Below, piece by piece: positions 38,452 through 51,810 of a stretch of 64,000 nucleotides of DNA; position 1 is the stretch's first letter; every line of letters starts with the position of its first letter. A model generated the notes under the pieces. It had not been told where the DNA came from. It worked only from the letters and a program-made list of their open reading frames with translations, and searched no databases. Source of the DNA: an uncultured Bellilinea sp. (GTDB lineage Bacteria; Chloroflexota; Anaerolineae; Anaerolineales; Anaerolineaceae); contig CALHYE010000002.1 of assembly GCA_938040735.1 (NCBI GenBank), positions 62,001 to 126,000 on the forward strand, in the 5' to 3' direction. The position numbers and the translations under genes were made by a program.

Positions 38452-39441
38452 GTGCTGACCGACCTATTTGGCAGGCAAATTACCTACTTGCGCATCTCGG
38501 TTACCGACCGCTGCAATTTCCGCTGTGTGTATTGTATGCCGCCGCAAGGTGTGCCGCACGTTCCCCACGAACGGATCATGCGTTATGAGGAAATAGCGGC
38601 ATTTGTTCAAGTGGCCGCCCGGCAGGGCATTCGCAAAGTGCGGATTACCGGCGGTGAACCGTTGGTTCGGGCTGATTTACCCCGATTGGTAGAGATGATT
38701 TCCGACATTGAGGAAATTGAGGACATCAGTTTGACCACCAACGGCATTTTGCTCGAAAAATATGCCGGCGCGCTTGCTCAAGCAGGCTTAAGCCGGGTCA
38801 ATGTCAGCCTGGATACGCTGAATCCGAAAAAATTTGCCCGAATTTCCCGCGGAGGAGATCTGAATAAAGTCTTAAGAGGCATTGAGGCGGCGGAAATCCA
38901 TGGTTTAACGCCAATCAAAATCAATTCCGTGATCATGCGAGGGATCAACGATGACGAATTGGCTGATCTGGCAAAATTGACGTTGAATCACCCATGGAAT
39001 TTACGTTTTATTGAATTGATGCCAATCGAAAATCAGCAGCCGTGGGGAGAGGGTTTTCCGCCGCCGGAAGATATATTTATGCCTGTCAGTGAGGTAATGG
39101 CCTTATTGCGGCCTTTGGGATTACACCCGGTTGAATTGCCCGGCGACTCAGGGCCGGCGCTTCCTTATCGGCTGGATGGCGGGATTGGGACGGTGGGGTT
39201 TATTTCGCCTTTGACAGAACAGCATTTTTGTCAGCGCTGCAACCGTATCCGCCTGACGGCGGATGGCAACTTACGCCCGTGCCTGATGAGCGACCTGGAG
39301 ATTCCGGTACTGCCGGCTTTACGAGATGGCGAACCGGTCCTGCCTTTATTGATCGAAGCCGTCCATAAAAAACCAATTTCTCATCAATTGGACGGCCACA
39401 TCGTCCCAAGTGGTCGTTGTATGATTCAAATTGGAGGTTAA
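38452..39441 (+). CDS. moaA: GTP 3',8-cyclase (molybdenum cofactor biosynthesis)
   Basis: LRISVTDRCNFRCVYCMPPQG, ITGGEPLVRADL, FCQRCNRIRLTADGNLRPCL, C-terminal IGG. Confidence 0.96.
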   Translation: MLTDLFGRQITYLRISVTDRCNFRCVYCMPPQGVPHVPHERIMRYEEIAAFVQVAARQGIRKVRITGGEPLVRADLPRLVEMISDIEEIEDISLTTNGILLEKYAGALAQAGLSRVNVSLDTLNPKKFARISRGGDLNKVLRGIEAAEIHGLTPIKINSVIMRGINDDELADLAKLTLNHPWNLRFIELMPIENQQPWGEGFPPPEDIFMPVSEVMALLRPLGLHPVELPGDSGPALPYRLDGGIGTVGFISPLTEQHFCQRCNRIRLTADGNLRPCLMSDLEIPVLPALRDGEPVLPLLIEAVHKKPISHQLDGHIVPSGRCMIQIGG

Positions 39442-39444
39442 GAA

Positions 39445-40071
39445 TCATCCCGTTCCAAATTGGCGGTCGCCGGCGTCTCCCAGACCGGGGACGATGTAGC
39501 CAATCTCGTTCAGGTGATCATCCACAGCCGCCAGATGGATGGGAACATCGGGGTGGTGTTGCTGCATGTTTTGAATCCCCTCCGGCGCGCCAATTAAGCC
39601 GACGAATTTGATGCGCTTAACCCCCCATTGTTTGAGAATATCCACGGTTGCAACCGCTGAACCACCGGTCGCAAGCATTGGATCGAGGATCAGGCATACC
39701 GAAACCCGCGGCTCGGTTGGCAGTTTGTTGTAATACTGAACCGGTTTGAGGGTCTTTTCATCGCGATAGATGCCAATATGCCAGACCTCGGCGGAAGGCA
39801 TCATTTCCCAGATTCCTTCAACCATTCCCAAACCAGCACGGAGGATGGGTACCAATCCAATCTTCTCTAACAACTCAGCCCCTGGGGCAGTGCCTAAGGG
39901 GGTTTGTACCCGCACAGGCTGAATTTGCAAATCGGCGGTGGCTTCGTAAGCAAGCAGGATGGTGATTTCCCGCACCAACTCACGGAACTTTTTGGGTTCC
40001 GTTTGAGTTGAGCGGAGTTTTGCCAGTTTATGGGCAACCAGCGGGTGTTGGGAAACGAGAACCTGAGTCAT
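39445..40071 (-). CDS. upp: Uracil phosphoribosyltransferase
   Basis: [68 protein letters not shown]. Confidence 0.95.
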   Translation of the reverse strand: MTQVLVSQHPLVAHKLAKLRSTQTEPKKFRELVREITILLAYEATADLQIQPVRVQTPLGTAPGAELLEKIGLVPILRAGLGMVEGIWEMMPSAEVWHIGIYRDEKTLKPVQYYNKLPTEPRVSVCLILDPMLATGGSAVATVDILKQWGVKRIKFVGLIGAPEGIQNMQQHHPDVPIHLAAVDDHLNEIGYIVPGLGDAGDRQFGTG

Positions 40072-40143
40072 ATCTGCTCCTTGGAGAAGATTTTTCCCAT
40101 TATAAACCCATTCCACGAAACGAAAGAGGGTATAATCGTTGCC

Positions 40144-41190
40144 ATGAGCGATTCATCAAGCCGTTTGGTGCAACCCGATGCGCGGCCGGACGACCGGCTG
40201 GATCAGGCTTTGCGTCCCCGTCATTTAAATGAAGTGATCGGTCAGGATCAGGTTAAAGAAAACCTTTCTATCCTGATCAGCGCTGCCCGAAAGCGGAACG
40301 AACCCCTTGATCACGTTCTTTTTTACGGCCCGCCCGGATTGGGTAAAACCACATTCGCCCACGTGCTGGCCAACGAGATGGGGGTCAATATCAAGATTAC
40401 AGCCGGGCCGGCGGTCGAGCGCGCCGGAGATCTGGCTGCCATCCTTACCAACCTGCACGCCGGAGATATTTTGTTTATTGATGAAATTCACCGGTTGGGC
40501 AAAACGGTTGAAGAAGTGCTTTACCCTGCAATGGAGGATTTTGCATTAGATATTGTGATCGGCAAGGGACCATCGGCGCGCTCGATCCGCTTGAAATTAC
40601 CCCGTTTCTCGGTGATTGGTGCAACGACGCGGCTGGCGCTGGTCAGCGCACCGCTGCGCGCCCGCTTTGGGGCTGTTTATCGGCTGGATTATTACGATTT
40701 GCAGCCGATGAGCATCATTGTCCAACGGGCAGCCCAAATTTTGAAGGTGCCGGCCGACCCTGAAGGTATCGAAGAAATTGCCCGACGGGCGAGAGGAACG
40801 CCGCGGGTGGCTTTACGGCTGTTACGGCGCGTGCGTGATTTTGCGCAGGTTCGGGCAGATGGCGCAATTAGCCGTGAGGTGGCCCGAGAAGCCTTAAATT
40901 TGCTCAATGTGGATCCGCTGGGTCTGGATGATGTAGACCGCCGCGTCTTAAGCACGGTGATTGAAAAATACGGGGGCGGGCCGGTTGGCTTGAACACGAT
41001 TGCCGCTTCAATCGGAGAAGAACCGGACACCATTATGGATGTGGTAGAACCGTACTTACTCCAGTTGGGCTTTTTAGACCGCACGCCGCAGGGAAGAGTG
41101 GCGACTCGTTTGGCTTACGAGCATTTAGGGATTGCCTTTCCGAGCGAGCAGCGCCAACCCACCTTATTCGACGCTTCAACCTCGGAGTAA
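40144..41190 (+). CDS. ruvB: Holliday junction branch migration ATPase RuvB
   Basis: [68 protein letters not shown]. Confidence 0.97.
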   Translation: MSDSSSRLVQPDARPDDRLDQALRPRHLNEVIGQDQVKENLSILISAARKRNEPLDHVLFYGPPGLGKTTFAHVLANEMGVNIKITAGPAVERAGDLAAILTNLHAGDILFIDEIHRLGKTVEEVLYPAMEDFALDIVIGKGPSARSIRLKLPRFSVIGATTRLALVSAPLRARFGAVYRLDYYDLQPMSIIVQRAAQILKVPADPEGIEEIARRARGTPRVALRLLRRVRDFAQVRADGAISREVAREALNLLNVDPLGLDDVDRRVLSTVIEKYGGGPVGLNTIAASIGEEPDTIMDVVEPYLLQLGFLDRTPQGRVATRLAYEHLGIAFPSEQRQPTLFDASTSE

Positions 41191-41215
41191 CTTGACTGAA
41201 AAACAACAATGCCCC

Positions 41216-42235
41216 ATGCGCACTAGCGATTTTGATTATTACCTTCCGCCGGAACGAATTGCACAACATCCCATTGAGCCGCGCCATAATGCCCGTCTGC
41301 TTGTGTTTAACCGAAAATCGGGAGAGATGGCGCACCGTCTCTTTTACGACCTGCCGGAGTATTTGCATGCCGGAGATGTGCTGGTCATCAACCAGACACG
41401 GGTGATTCCGGCACGGATTTTTGGGTTCAAGCCAAGCGGTGGAAAGGTTGAAATTCTTTTATTGAAGCGCGAAAGCGATAAGGTTTGGGAAGCGCTGGTT
41501 GGCGGCAAAAAAGTTCGTGAAGGTACAACAATTCAATTGGTAGACGGGCCTTACGCTTATGTTGAAGAAGCATTAAACGGGGCGCGCCGTCTGATTCGTT
41601 TTGAAACGGAAATTGAACCTTATCTAGAAAAACAAGGCCAAATGCCGCTACCGCCGTATATCCATGAAGTGTTAGAAAATCCGGAACGCTATCAAACGGT
41701 ATTTGCGCGGCATTCCGGTTCAGCAGCAGCCCCCACTGCCGGCCTGCACTTCACGCCTGAGTTAATCCAAATTCTGGAACAAAAAGGCATTCTTTTCGCG
41801 CGGCTTACCCTGCATGTTGGTCTGGATACTTTTGCTCCTGTCAACGAGGAAGACCCACACCAGCACACCATACACAGCGAATGGTGTGAATTGGACGAAG
41901 AAACCGCTCGTCTCATCAATTCGGCTCGAGCGAAAGGCGGGCGAATTATTGCGGTGGGGACAACATCCGTGCGGACACTGGAAACTGCAGCGATGAACGC
42001 ACAAAGCGGGCAGGTGGTTGCGCCTTTCACCGGCAATACGCGATTATACATCTTACCGGGTTTTACTTTCAGGGCGGTGGATGCGATGATAACCAATTTT
42101 CACCTGCCGCGTTCTACATTGCTTATGCTGGTTTCGGCATTTGCGGGCAGAGAACAGATCTTAAGAATTTATGAAGAAGCCATCCGACGGGAGTATCGGT
42201 TTTACTCCTTCGGGGATGCGATGTTGATTTTATAA
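41216..42235 (+). CDS. queA: S-adenosylmethionine:tRNA ribosyltransferase-isomerase
   Basis: [75 protein letters not shown]. Confidence 0.97.
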   Translation: MRTSDFDYYLPPERIAQHPIEPRHNARLLVFNRKSGEMAHRLFYDLPEYLHAGDVLVINQTRVIPARIFGFKPSGGKVEILLLKRESDKVWEALVGGKKVREGTTIQLVDGPYAYVEEALNGARRLIRFETEIEPYLEKQGQMPLPPYIHEVLENPERYQTVFARHSGSAAAPTAGLHFTPELIQILEQKGILFARLTLHVGLDTFAPVNEEDPHQHTIHSEWCELDEETARLINSARAKGGRIIAVGTTSVRTLETAAMNAQSGQVVAPFTGNTRLYILPGFTFRAVDAMITNFHLPRSTLLMLVSAFAGREQILRIYEEAIRREYRFYSFGDAMLIL

Positions 42236-42251
42236 CCCAAAAGGAGCGATC

Positions 42252-42773
42252 ATGACCAAAAAGAATTTGCAATGGGCTCAACCTCCGGCGATGCAGATTG
42301 ATCCCCAAAAACGCTACACGGCAACGTTCGTTACGGAGAAGGGGGAGATTGTCGTCCGCCTTCATGCGGATAAAGCGCCAAAAACGGTGAACAACTTTGT
42401 TTTCCTTGCCCGTCAGGGTTTTTATGACGATACGATCTTTCATCGTGTCATTGATGAATTCATGGCGCAGGGCGGCGATCCTACAGGTAGCGGCAGGGGT
42501 GGGCCGGGTTATCGCTTTGAGGATGAGTTTCATCCCGACTTGAAGCATGATAAACCCGGCGTTCTCTCCATGGCTAATGCCGGCCCCAATACCAACGGTT
42601 CTCAATTTTTCATTACTCATGTGCCGACCCCGTGGCTGGACAACCGCCATGCGGTATTTGGAGAGGTAATTGCTGGCATGGATGTGCTGCTGGCTATTCC
42701 TGCCCGTGATCCGATGAAAGTCAACAGCCCGGCGGTGCGTTTGAAAACCGTAACGATTAGCGAAGAGGATTGA
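42252..42773 (+). CDS. Cyclophilin-type peptidyl-prolyl cis-trans isomerase
   Basis: [65 protein letters not shown]. Confidence 0.96.
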   Translation: MTKKNLQWAQPPAMQIDPQKRYTATFVTEKGEIVVRLHADKAPKTVNNFVFLARQGFYDDTIFHRVIDEFMAQGGDPTGSGRGGPGYRFEDEFHPDLKHDKPGVLSMANAGPNTNGSQFFITHVPTPWLDNRHAVFGEVIAGMDVLLAIPARDPMKVNSPAVRLKTVTISEED

Positions 42774-42780
42774 GTCTTTC

Positions 42781-43461
42781 TTGACTGCGCAACGAGTTTT
42801 ATGGGAGCGGTTGAATCGTGAAATCATTGGCTGCCAGCGCTGCCCGCGGTTGGTGGAGTGGCGCGAGCAAGTGGCGCGGGAGCGCCGGCGTGCCTTTGCG
42901 GATTGGGAATACTGGGGTAAGCCGGTTCCGGGTTTTGGAGATATCGAAGCCCGGGTCTTGATTGTTGGTTTGGCGCCGGGCGCTCACGGTTCAAATCGTA
43001 CCGGCAGGATGTTTACGGGCGACTCATCCGGTGATTTCCTTTACAGAGCCTTACATGAAGCCGGTTTCGCCAGCCAGCCCACTGCAACCCATTCGGAGGA
43101 TGGCCTGGATTTGCAAGATATTTTCATCACAGCGGTTTGCCGCTGCGCCCCACCAGATAATCGCCCTCTCAGGGAGGAAATTCTCAATTGCCAGCCATAC
43201 ATGGTAGAGGAATTACGTTTGCTCAATCGCCTGGAGGGAATCGTTGCGTTGGGCCGGATTGCTTTTGAGCGGGTTCAAAGAATCCTGCGGCCGGATCATC
43301 CACTGCTGCCGTTTCGGCATGGCGCATTTTACAAGCCAGCGGATCATTTTCCGTGGTTGCTGGCTTCTTACCACCCCAGCCGGCAGAATACTCAAACCGG
43401 CCGGCTCACCGCAGAAATGTTTGCGGGCATCTGGCAGCGGGTGAGGGATGAACTCGGTTAA
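42781..43461 (+). CDS. Uracil-DNA glycosylase (family 5/UDGb-like)
   Basis: CQRCPRLVEWRE, VLIVGLAPGAHGSNRTGRMFTGDSSGDFLYRAL, LLASYHPSRQNTQTGRLT. Confidence 0.9.
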   Translation: MTAQRVLWERLNREIIGCQRCPRLVEWREQVARERRRAFADWEYWGKPVPGFGDIEARVLIVGLAPGAHGSNRTGRMFTGDSSGDFLYRALHEAGFASQPTATHSEDGLDLQDIFITAVCRCAPPDNRPLREEILNCQPYMVEELRLLNRLEGIVALGRIAFERVQRILRPDHPLLPFRHGAFYKPADHFPWLLASYHPSRQNTQTGRLTAEMFAGIWQRVRDELG

Positions 43462-44225
43462 ACGGGTTTTTGGGCAATGAACCATACCCGCCCTGAATGG
43501 GGTTGCGCCGGACTTTGCTCGGTCAGGTTTCCCAGCCGATCCAATACCCGAAAGCCAACTTTTTCCAAAGAGGCTTGAATGAGGTCCATAGGATATGCCT
43601 TTTGGGTGTGGATTTCCTCCCAGCGTTCCCACTGATTGGTTTGAGAATTGCGCACAAACAGGATGATTCGCAAAGACGCTTCGCTCCTTTCGTAGTTGCA
43701 GGAGGGGATGTGAATTTCTAACATATCTTCATTCTCTTGAGGAAGGTAAACGGGTTGTTGCTGCCAGCGAACAAAAAGCCCGTAGAGGGTATTCATGTCA
43801 AATAAAAACCCCCCATTAGTTTTTAAAGCCTTGAAGACGCGATAGAAAACATTTTCCAGGTCAGTTAATTCCAACAGATAGTTCAAACTATCGAACCAGC
43901 AAGTAACCAGATCAAATTTGTTTTGAATGGCTAAATTGCGCATATCCTCATGGATTAGACGGAATGTTTGCCCGGTTTGGGCTAAGCGCTTTTCAGCCAA
44001 ACGAAGCATATCCCCGGATTGATCCAGGCCGGTTACCTGCCAGCCATGTAGAAGCATTCCTTCCAGAAAAGCGCCTTCACCACAAGCCAGGTCAAGCAAC
44101 TTTCCGGTTTGTGGTAAGGAGTATTTTTCCAGGAGCGAAGGCAAGAGGTTGAATACCCATTTGGAGAATTCTGGGTAAGAACCACGGCTATAAACTTCGG
44201 CAAACCGCTGGTAGATTCCGCTCAT
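43458..44225 (-). CDS. Class I SAM-dependent methyltransferase
   Basis: LLDLACGEGAFLEGMLLHGWQVTGLDQSGDMLRLAE, FDLVTCWFDSLNYL. Confidence 0.9.
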   Translation of the reverse strand: MSGIYQRFAEVYSRGSYPEFSKWVFNLLPSLLEKYSLPQTGKLLDLACGEGAFLEGMLLHGWQVTGLDQSGDMLRLAEKRLAQTGQTFRLIHEDMRNLAIQNKFDLVTCWFDSLNYLLELTDLENVFYRVFKALKTNGGFLFDMNTLYGLFVRWQQQPVYLPQENEDMLEIHIPSCNYERSEASLRIILFVRNSQTNQWERWEEIHTQKAYPMDLIQASLEKVGFRVLDRLGNLTEQSPAQPHSGRVWFIAQKPV

Positions 44226-44308
44226 TGGGCAATTCCTTATTTACCGTTTGTAAAACCTTTGTACAATTATATCTTGTTCCTGCTAACAGGGTGGTTTAGA
44301 ATTATTAC

Positions 44309-45067
44309 ATGAAAAAACGAACAGTATTGTTGATAATTCCGGTTATTCTTATTCTTGCGGCTTTGGGCGGATTTACGGTCTGGGCAAATACCCCCTTAGG
44401 GCCAATGCCAGAAGCCCTCTCGGCTTTGGTCAGCGATGATCAGGTTCAAGTAGAGCAGCAAAACGATTGGTGGGTGTTTACCCCCCTGACGGATGAGGTT
44501 TCTACCGGTTTTATCATCTACCCGGGCGGGCGGGTGGATTGGCGATCCTATGCTCCGCTGGCGAAAGCCATTGCTCAACGCGGTACTCTGGTTGTATTGG
44601 TGCCCATGCCTTTCAATCTAGCGGTGTTTTCGCCCCAAAAGGGGATCGAAGTTATTCGGGCAAATCCCCAAATTCGCTTTTGGGCGATTGGGGGTCATTC
44701 GCTGGGCGGGGCGATGGCAGCCAATTTTGTTTATCAAAAACCCGGACTGGTCCAGGGGTTAGTCCTTTGGGCTTCTTATCCGGCTGAAAATAATTCTCTT
44801 AAAGATTTGCCCGTTGAAGCGGTCTCGATTTACGGCAGTGAAGATGGACTTGCAACCGTGGATGTGATTAAAGCCTCTCGCGTCCTTTTGCCGGCGGCAA
44901 CACGCTGGGTGGAGATCGCCGGGGGTAACCATGCTCAATTTGGCTGGTATGGAAATCAGCCCGGCGATGGCGAAGCGCTGATCAGCCGTGAGGATCAACA
45001 GTTGATCGTCGTTGAGGAAACGGCGCGCTTTTTGGGACAAATTTCTGTCAGTGGGGTGGAAAAATGA
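44309..45067 (+). CDS. Alpha/beta hydrolase (dienelactone hydrolase-like), N-terminal TM/signal
   Basis: GFIIYPGGRVDWRSYAPLA, IGGHSLGGAMAANFV nucleophile elbow. Confidence 0.85.
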   Translation: MKKRTVLLIIPVILILAALGGFTVWANTPLGPMPEALSALVSDDQVQVEQQNDWWVFTPLTDEVSTGFIIYPGGRVDWRSYAPLAKAIAQRGTLVVLVPMPFNLAVFSPQKGIEVIRANPQIRFWAIGGHSLGGAMAANFVYQKPGLVQGLVLWASYPAENNSLKDLPVEAVSIYGSEDGLATVDVIKASRVLLPAATRWVEIAGGNHAQFGWYGNQPGDGEALISREDQQLIVVEETARFLGQISVSGVEK

Positions 45068-46032
45068 AACCGTTACGGCTCATTGGATTATTTTTATTCG
45101 TTGTCCTGCTGGTCATCATTTTTGGTCCGCTGATCATTCCAATTCCTCCACTACCGGATCCGGTTCCGGTGACCGCGCTGATGGACGATGACAGTCGTTT
45201 TGTGGAGGTCAATGGAATTGACGTGCATTACAAACAATATGGCAGCGGCGAACCGGTGATGATTTTATTACACGGTTTTGGAGCAAGTACTTTTTCATGG
45301 CGCGAGGTGATGCAGCCGCTATCCGAGCAAGGGACGGTGATCGCTTTTGACCGGCCGGCTTTTGGTCTGACGGAGCGCCCCATGCCCGGCGAATGGGAAG
45401 GAGAATCGCCCTATACGCTAAACTCTCAAATCCAATTACTGATGGGGTTGATGGATCAGTTGGGGATTGAACGGGCAGTCTTAATCGGCAATTCAGCCGG
45501 CGGCACGGTGGCTGCTGCCGCTGCGCTGGAACGGCCGGAGCGGGTAAGTGGTTTAGTCCTGGTGGACGCGGCAATTTATGCGGGCGGCGGTGCGCCTGCC
45601 TGGATTCGTCCGTTGTTACGCACACCCCAGTTGGACCGACTGGGACCATGGTTTGCGCGCTCAATCGCTGGGGAACAGGGGGATGCGTTCTTAAGGGCGG
45701 CCTGGCATGATCCTTCAAAAATCACGGAGGATATTGTTCAGGGATACCGCAAACCTTTGCAGGTGGCAAATTGGGACCGAGCCTTGTGGGAATTGACCAA
45801 AGTCAGCGGCGAATCGCGGTTGGCAGAACGCTTGAAAGATTTATCCATGCCCGTTCTGGTTGTTACCGGAGATGATGATCGGATTGTGCCTACCGCCGAA
45901 AGCCTGAGGCTGGCTAATGACATCCCCGGCGCGAAACTGGCTGTCTTTCCCAATTGCGGCCATGTCCCCCAAGAAGAATGCCCGCAGCCATTTTTGGAAG
46001 CAGTAAATGAATTTCTGACTGAACTTAGATAA
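45064..46032 (+). CDS. Alpha/beta hydrolase
   Basis: MILLHGFGASTFSWREVMQPLSEQGTVIAFDRPAFGLT, LIGNSAGGTVAAAAAL, VTGDDDRIVP. Confidence 0.92.
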   Translation: MKPLRLIGLFLFVVLLVIIFGPLIIPIPPLPDPVPVTALMDDDSRFVEVNGIDVHYKQYGSGEPVMILLHGFGASTFSWREVMQPLSEQGTVIAFDRPAFGLTERPMPGEWEGESPYTLNSQIQLLMGLMDQLGIERAVLIGNSAGGTVAAAAALERPERVSGLVLVDAAIYAGGGAPAWIRPLLRTPQLDRLGPWFARSIAGEQGDAFLRAAWHDPSKITEDIVQGYRKPLQVANWDRALWELTKVSGESRLAERLKDLSMPVLVVTGDDDRIVPTAESLRLANDIPGAKLAVFPNCGHVPQEECPQPFLEAVNEFLTELR

Positions 46033-46047
46033 ATAAGGAGAGCCGAA

Positions 46048-46530
46048 GTGACCAAGCAATTAAAAACTAACATTCCCGCGCCCGATTTTGAAGGAGTTGA
46101 TACCTACGGGAATACCGTGAAATTGTCTGACTTTCGCGGTAAAAAAATCATCGTTTTGGTGTTCAATCGCGGGTTTATGTGACCCTATTGCGTAAAGCAT
46201 ATGGCGCAGTTGCGTCAAGACTATGAAGAGTTCACCCGTCGGGGCGCTGAAATTATCGCGCTAGGTCCGGATGGACCAAGGGCGTACCAGCGTTTTTGGG
46301 AATCGGAGCAGATGCCGTTTATCGGAATGCCCGACATCAAGTCAAGAATTGCGGATGCATATTATCAGGAAGTTAACCTGTTCAAACTCGGCCGGATGCC
46401 AGCAGTATTTGTGATTGACAGGGATGGAATCATTCGCCATAAACATTATGCTTCCTCCATGTCGGATATTCCAGATAACCAAGAAATTTTAAGGATAATT
46501 GATCAAATTAATAAGGAGCAGCATGAGTAA
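46048..46530 (+). CDS. Peroxiredoxin-like (AhpC/TSA redoxin) selenoprotein; Sec codon TGA at 46180-46182
   Basis: GTG 46048 (SD AAGGAG): VTKQLKTNIPAPDFEGVDTYGNTVKLSDFRGKKIIVLVFNRGFM-U-PYCVKHMAQLRQDYEEFTRRGAEIIALGPDGPRAYQRFWESEQMPFIGMPD...; frame is open on both sides of one TGA at the peroxidatic Cys position (CxxC -> UxxC). Confidence 0.85.
46198..46225 (+). promoter_or_regulatory. Candidate bacterial SECIS element
   Basis: TGGCGC-AGTT-GCGTCA hairpin (46202-46217), GU in apical loop, 25 nt between UGA and loop, lower CATA/TATG helix across an AGAC bulge. Confidence 0.6.
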
Positions 46531-47155
46531 AACAGCGCTAATTTGGGGAGTAACGGGCGGAATTGGTTCTGCACTGGCAAAATTACTGATCAGTGAAGGC
46601 TGGCAGGTGGCAGGTACGGCAAGAAACGAAATTCAGGCTCGCCGGATTGTGCCATTAGCCTTTGAAGTGGACGTTTCCAATTCAACTTCAGTGCGGGAGG
46701 GTGTGGCGGCGATGGCGCAGGAAATTGGGGGCGTGGATTGGTGGGTTTTCGCAATCGGTGATATACTTTCTAAACCGGTAAGCGAAATGGACGAGTCGGA
46801 ATGGCAGAGAATTTTGAACGCCAATTTGAACGGCGTTTTTTACGCAATCCATGAAAGTCAAGCGCTCTTAAGCGACCATGCACCAATTTATATTGTGGGG
46901 GCGGTCAGTGAACGGATGCGGTTGCCTGGGCTGGCGGCTTATGCAGCTGCCAAAGCCGGAGTGGAAGCTTTGGCGGATGTGCTGCGCAAAGAGTTGAGAA
47001 GAACGGTGGTGGTTGTCCGACCGGGAGCGGTGAACACAGAATTTTGGAAGAAAGTTCCCTTCCGTCTGCCTGCCAATGCACTCAAACCCGACGAACTAGC
47101 GCAAAAAATGTATTCAGCCTATCAAAATAATTATAAAGAACTATTTTTGGATTGA
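46523..47155 (+). CDS. Short-chain dehydrogenase/reductase
   Basis: ALIWGVTGGIGSALAKLLISEGWQVAGTAR, YIVGAVSERMRLPGLAAYAAAKAGVEALADVLRKEL. Confidence 0.9.
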   Translation: MSKTALIWGVTGGIGSALAKLLISEGWQVAGTARNEIQARRIVPLAFEVDVSNSTSVREGVAAMAQEIGGVDWWVFAIGDILSKPVSEMDESEWQRILNANLNGVFYAIHESQALLSDHAPIYIVGAVSERMRLPGLAAYAAAKAGVEALADVLRKELRRTVVVVRPGAVNTEFWKKVPFRLPANALKPDELAQKMYSAYQNNYKELFLD

Positions 47156-47156
47156 C

Positions 47157-48407
47157 ATGATTTGGGATTATCAGCATCTAATTTCTAGACGACTGTTGTT
47201 ATGGAGTTTCATCAGCGTCGTTGCAGGGCTATTGGTTTTCGGGCGGGGCGATTTCTGGCGGGGTTTTGCCATTCAAGCGTTGGTATGGGCTGCCGTGGAC
47301 GCAGTCATCGCGCTTTTTGGGTTGCGCTCTTCTCTGCCAAAATTGTTTCGGCCGGTGGATTTAGCGGCTGCGGAAAAAGAAACCAAAAAACTCCGTAAGA
47401 TTTTATGGGTCAATTTTGGACTGGATGTACTCTACATTGCTGGCGGCAGTTGGCTCTATCTCTTTCGCGGCGTAGAAAGTCCATTTTTGGCGGGAACGGC
47501 TGTCGGCATCATTGTTCAGGGCGGTTTTCTGCTCTTTTTCGATTTGTGGCATGCGCTAAATACCCCATTAGAAACCCCTCTGCCTGATTTGGGGATTTTC
47601 AAGGAAGCGGAGCATGACACAACCGACCTGATTGGGGAGCATGGCGCGGTATTGCTGGTGCATGGTTTTCCGGGCAGCCCGGCTGAAATGACGACGTTGG
47701 GAGAGGCATTGAACCGCGCCGGCTGGCATGTGCGCTTGCTGCGTTTGCCCGGTCATGGCACGGCATTCTCTCGCCTGTTTCAGACGCGTGTTTCGGAATG
47801 GCTGGACGAAGTTGAAAAGAACTTAAGAGAATTGCGTCAGAATTTCTCGCCTGTATTGCTGATGGGGTATTCTTTGGGCGGCGGTGTTTCTCTGGCGGTG
47901 GCCAGCCGCTCAAAACCGGATGGTTTAATTTTACTTTCTCCATTCTGGAAAGCCGAGCCCTGGTGGGTTAAGTGGCTGGCGTTGCTTGTCAGAACACTCT
48001 TGCCGGTTTCTATATATCCTTTCCGCACGCGCTGGCTGAAACCGGAGCATTTCCGGGCCGCTTCGACCGAGTTGCTGCCGGGTTTTGATTTGGATGATCC
48101 AAAGGTGCGGCGATCGTTGATGGATATCCGATTACCAATGGTGTTTTTGGAGCAATTCAGGCGGCTTAGCCAGCTGATCATTGAAGGTCTCAAGCGCATT
48201 GAAGTTCCAACCCTGGTTGTACAAGGGAAATATGATCCAGTAGTTTTACCGCAAGGCACCCAAGCCTTGATTCGCCAGATTAAGGCTCCTCTCCAGTATG
48301 TTGAAACGGAAGGGGATCACAACATCAATCAGCGGTCGAACCGCGGTTACCCCGAAACGGAAACCGCTGTTTTGAGATTTGCGGAACAATTCCGAAAGGT
48401 TGTGTAA
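47157..48407 (+). CDS. Membrane-anchored alpha/beta hydrolase (carboxylesterase/monoacylglycerol lipase-like)
   Basis: AVLLVHGFPGSPAEMTTLGEALNRAGWHVRLLRLPGHGT, LLMGYSLGGGVSLAVAS; N-terminal TM helices. Confidence 0.88.
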   Translation: MIWDYQHLISRRLLLWSFISVVAGLLVFGRGDFWRGFAIQALVWAAVDAVIALFGLRSSLPKLFRPVDLAAAEKETKKLRKILWVNFGLDVLYIAGGSWLYLFRGVESPFLAGTAVGIIVQGGFLLFFDLWHALNTPLETPLPDLGIFKEAEHDTTDLIGEHGAVLLVHGFPGSPAEMTTLGEALNRAGWHVRLLRLPGHGTAFSRLFQTRVSEWLDEVEKNLRELRQNFSPVLLMGYSLGGGVSLAVASRSKPDGLILLSPFWKAEPWWVKWLALLVRTLLPVSIYPFRTRWLKPEHFRAASTELLPGFDLDDPKVRRSLMDIRLPMVFLEQFRRLSQLIIEGLKRIEVPTLVVQGKYDPVVLPQGTQALIRQIKAPLQYVETEGDHNINQRSNRGYPETETAVLRFAEQFRKVV

Positions 48408-48444
48408 AAAAACGGCGGGCAGGTAATCCGATTCCTGCCCGCCG
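48406..48444 (-). terminator. Intrinsic terminator of eno
   Basis: 11-bp stem CGGCGGGCAGG/CCTGCCCGCCG; A7 on plus strand = T7 downstream on minus. Confidence 0.85.
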
Positions 48445-48466
48445 AAATAAGGTAAAAATGGGAATG

Positions 48467-49792
<1,326 letters not shown>

Positions 49793-49832
49793 TTACGGCC
49801 GGTTGACCGCCAAACAGGTTACCCCAAACGCT

Positions 49833-51566
<1,734 letters not shown>

Positions 51567-51696
51567 TCAAAGGTGTGGTTTAAGATGTTTACTCGTTATC
51601 ACCATGAAATTACAAGATAATTGATTGTTCTGTTTAACAAATGCCAGGGTAATTAGATTTCTTTGCAAAGTTTATCATAGTTTTTTAGGAATGGAT

Positions 51697-51730
51697 AAAA
51701 AAACAACTCTGCTTTGGTAGAGCAGAGTTG
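51697..51730 (-). terminator. Intrinsic terminator downstream of the S1-domain gene
   Basis: CAACTCTGCT-ttggtag-AGCAGAGTTG stem with A7 on the plus strand (T7 on minus). Confidence 0.8.
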
Positions 51731-51810
51731 AAAGACTAACCATAAGAAGACCCGGGAGATTTTCGAATCCAATGAGATGCGATTTTACTCAAACCATCCA
51801 AGGACGAAAA

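Noticed and set aside
46180-46182. TGA as a nonsense mutation / pseudogene of a redoxin
   Set aside because: The single TGA is exactly at the redox Cys position, the frame is otherwise intact to a normal stop, and a bSECIS-like hairpin follows; recoding explains it better, though Sec machinery was not visible in this window.
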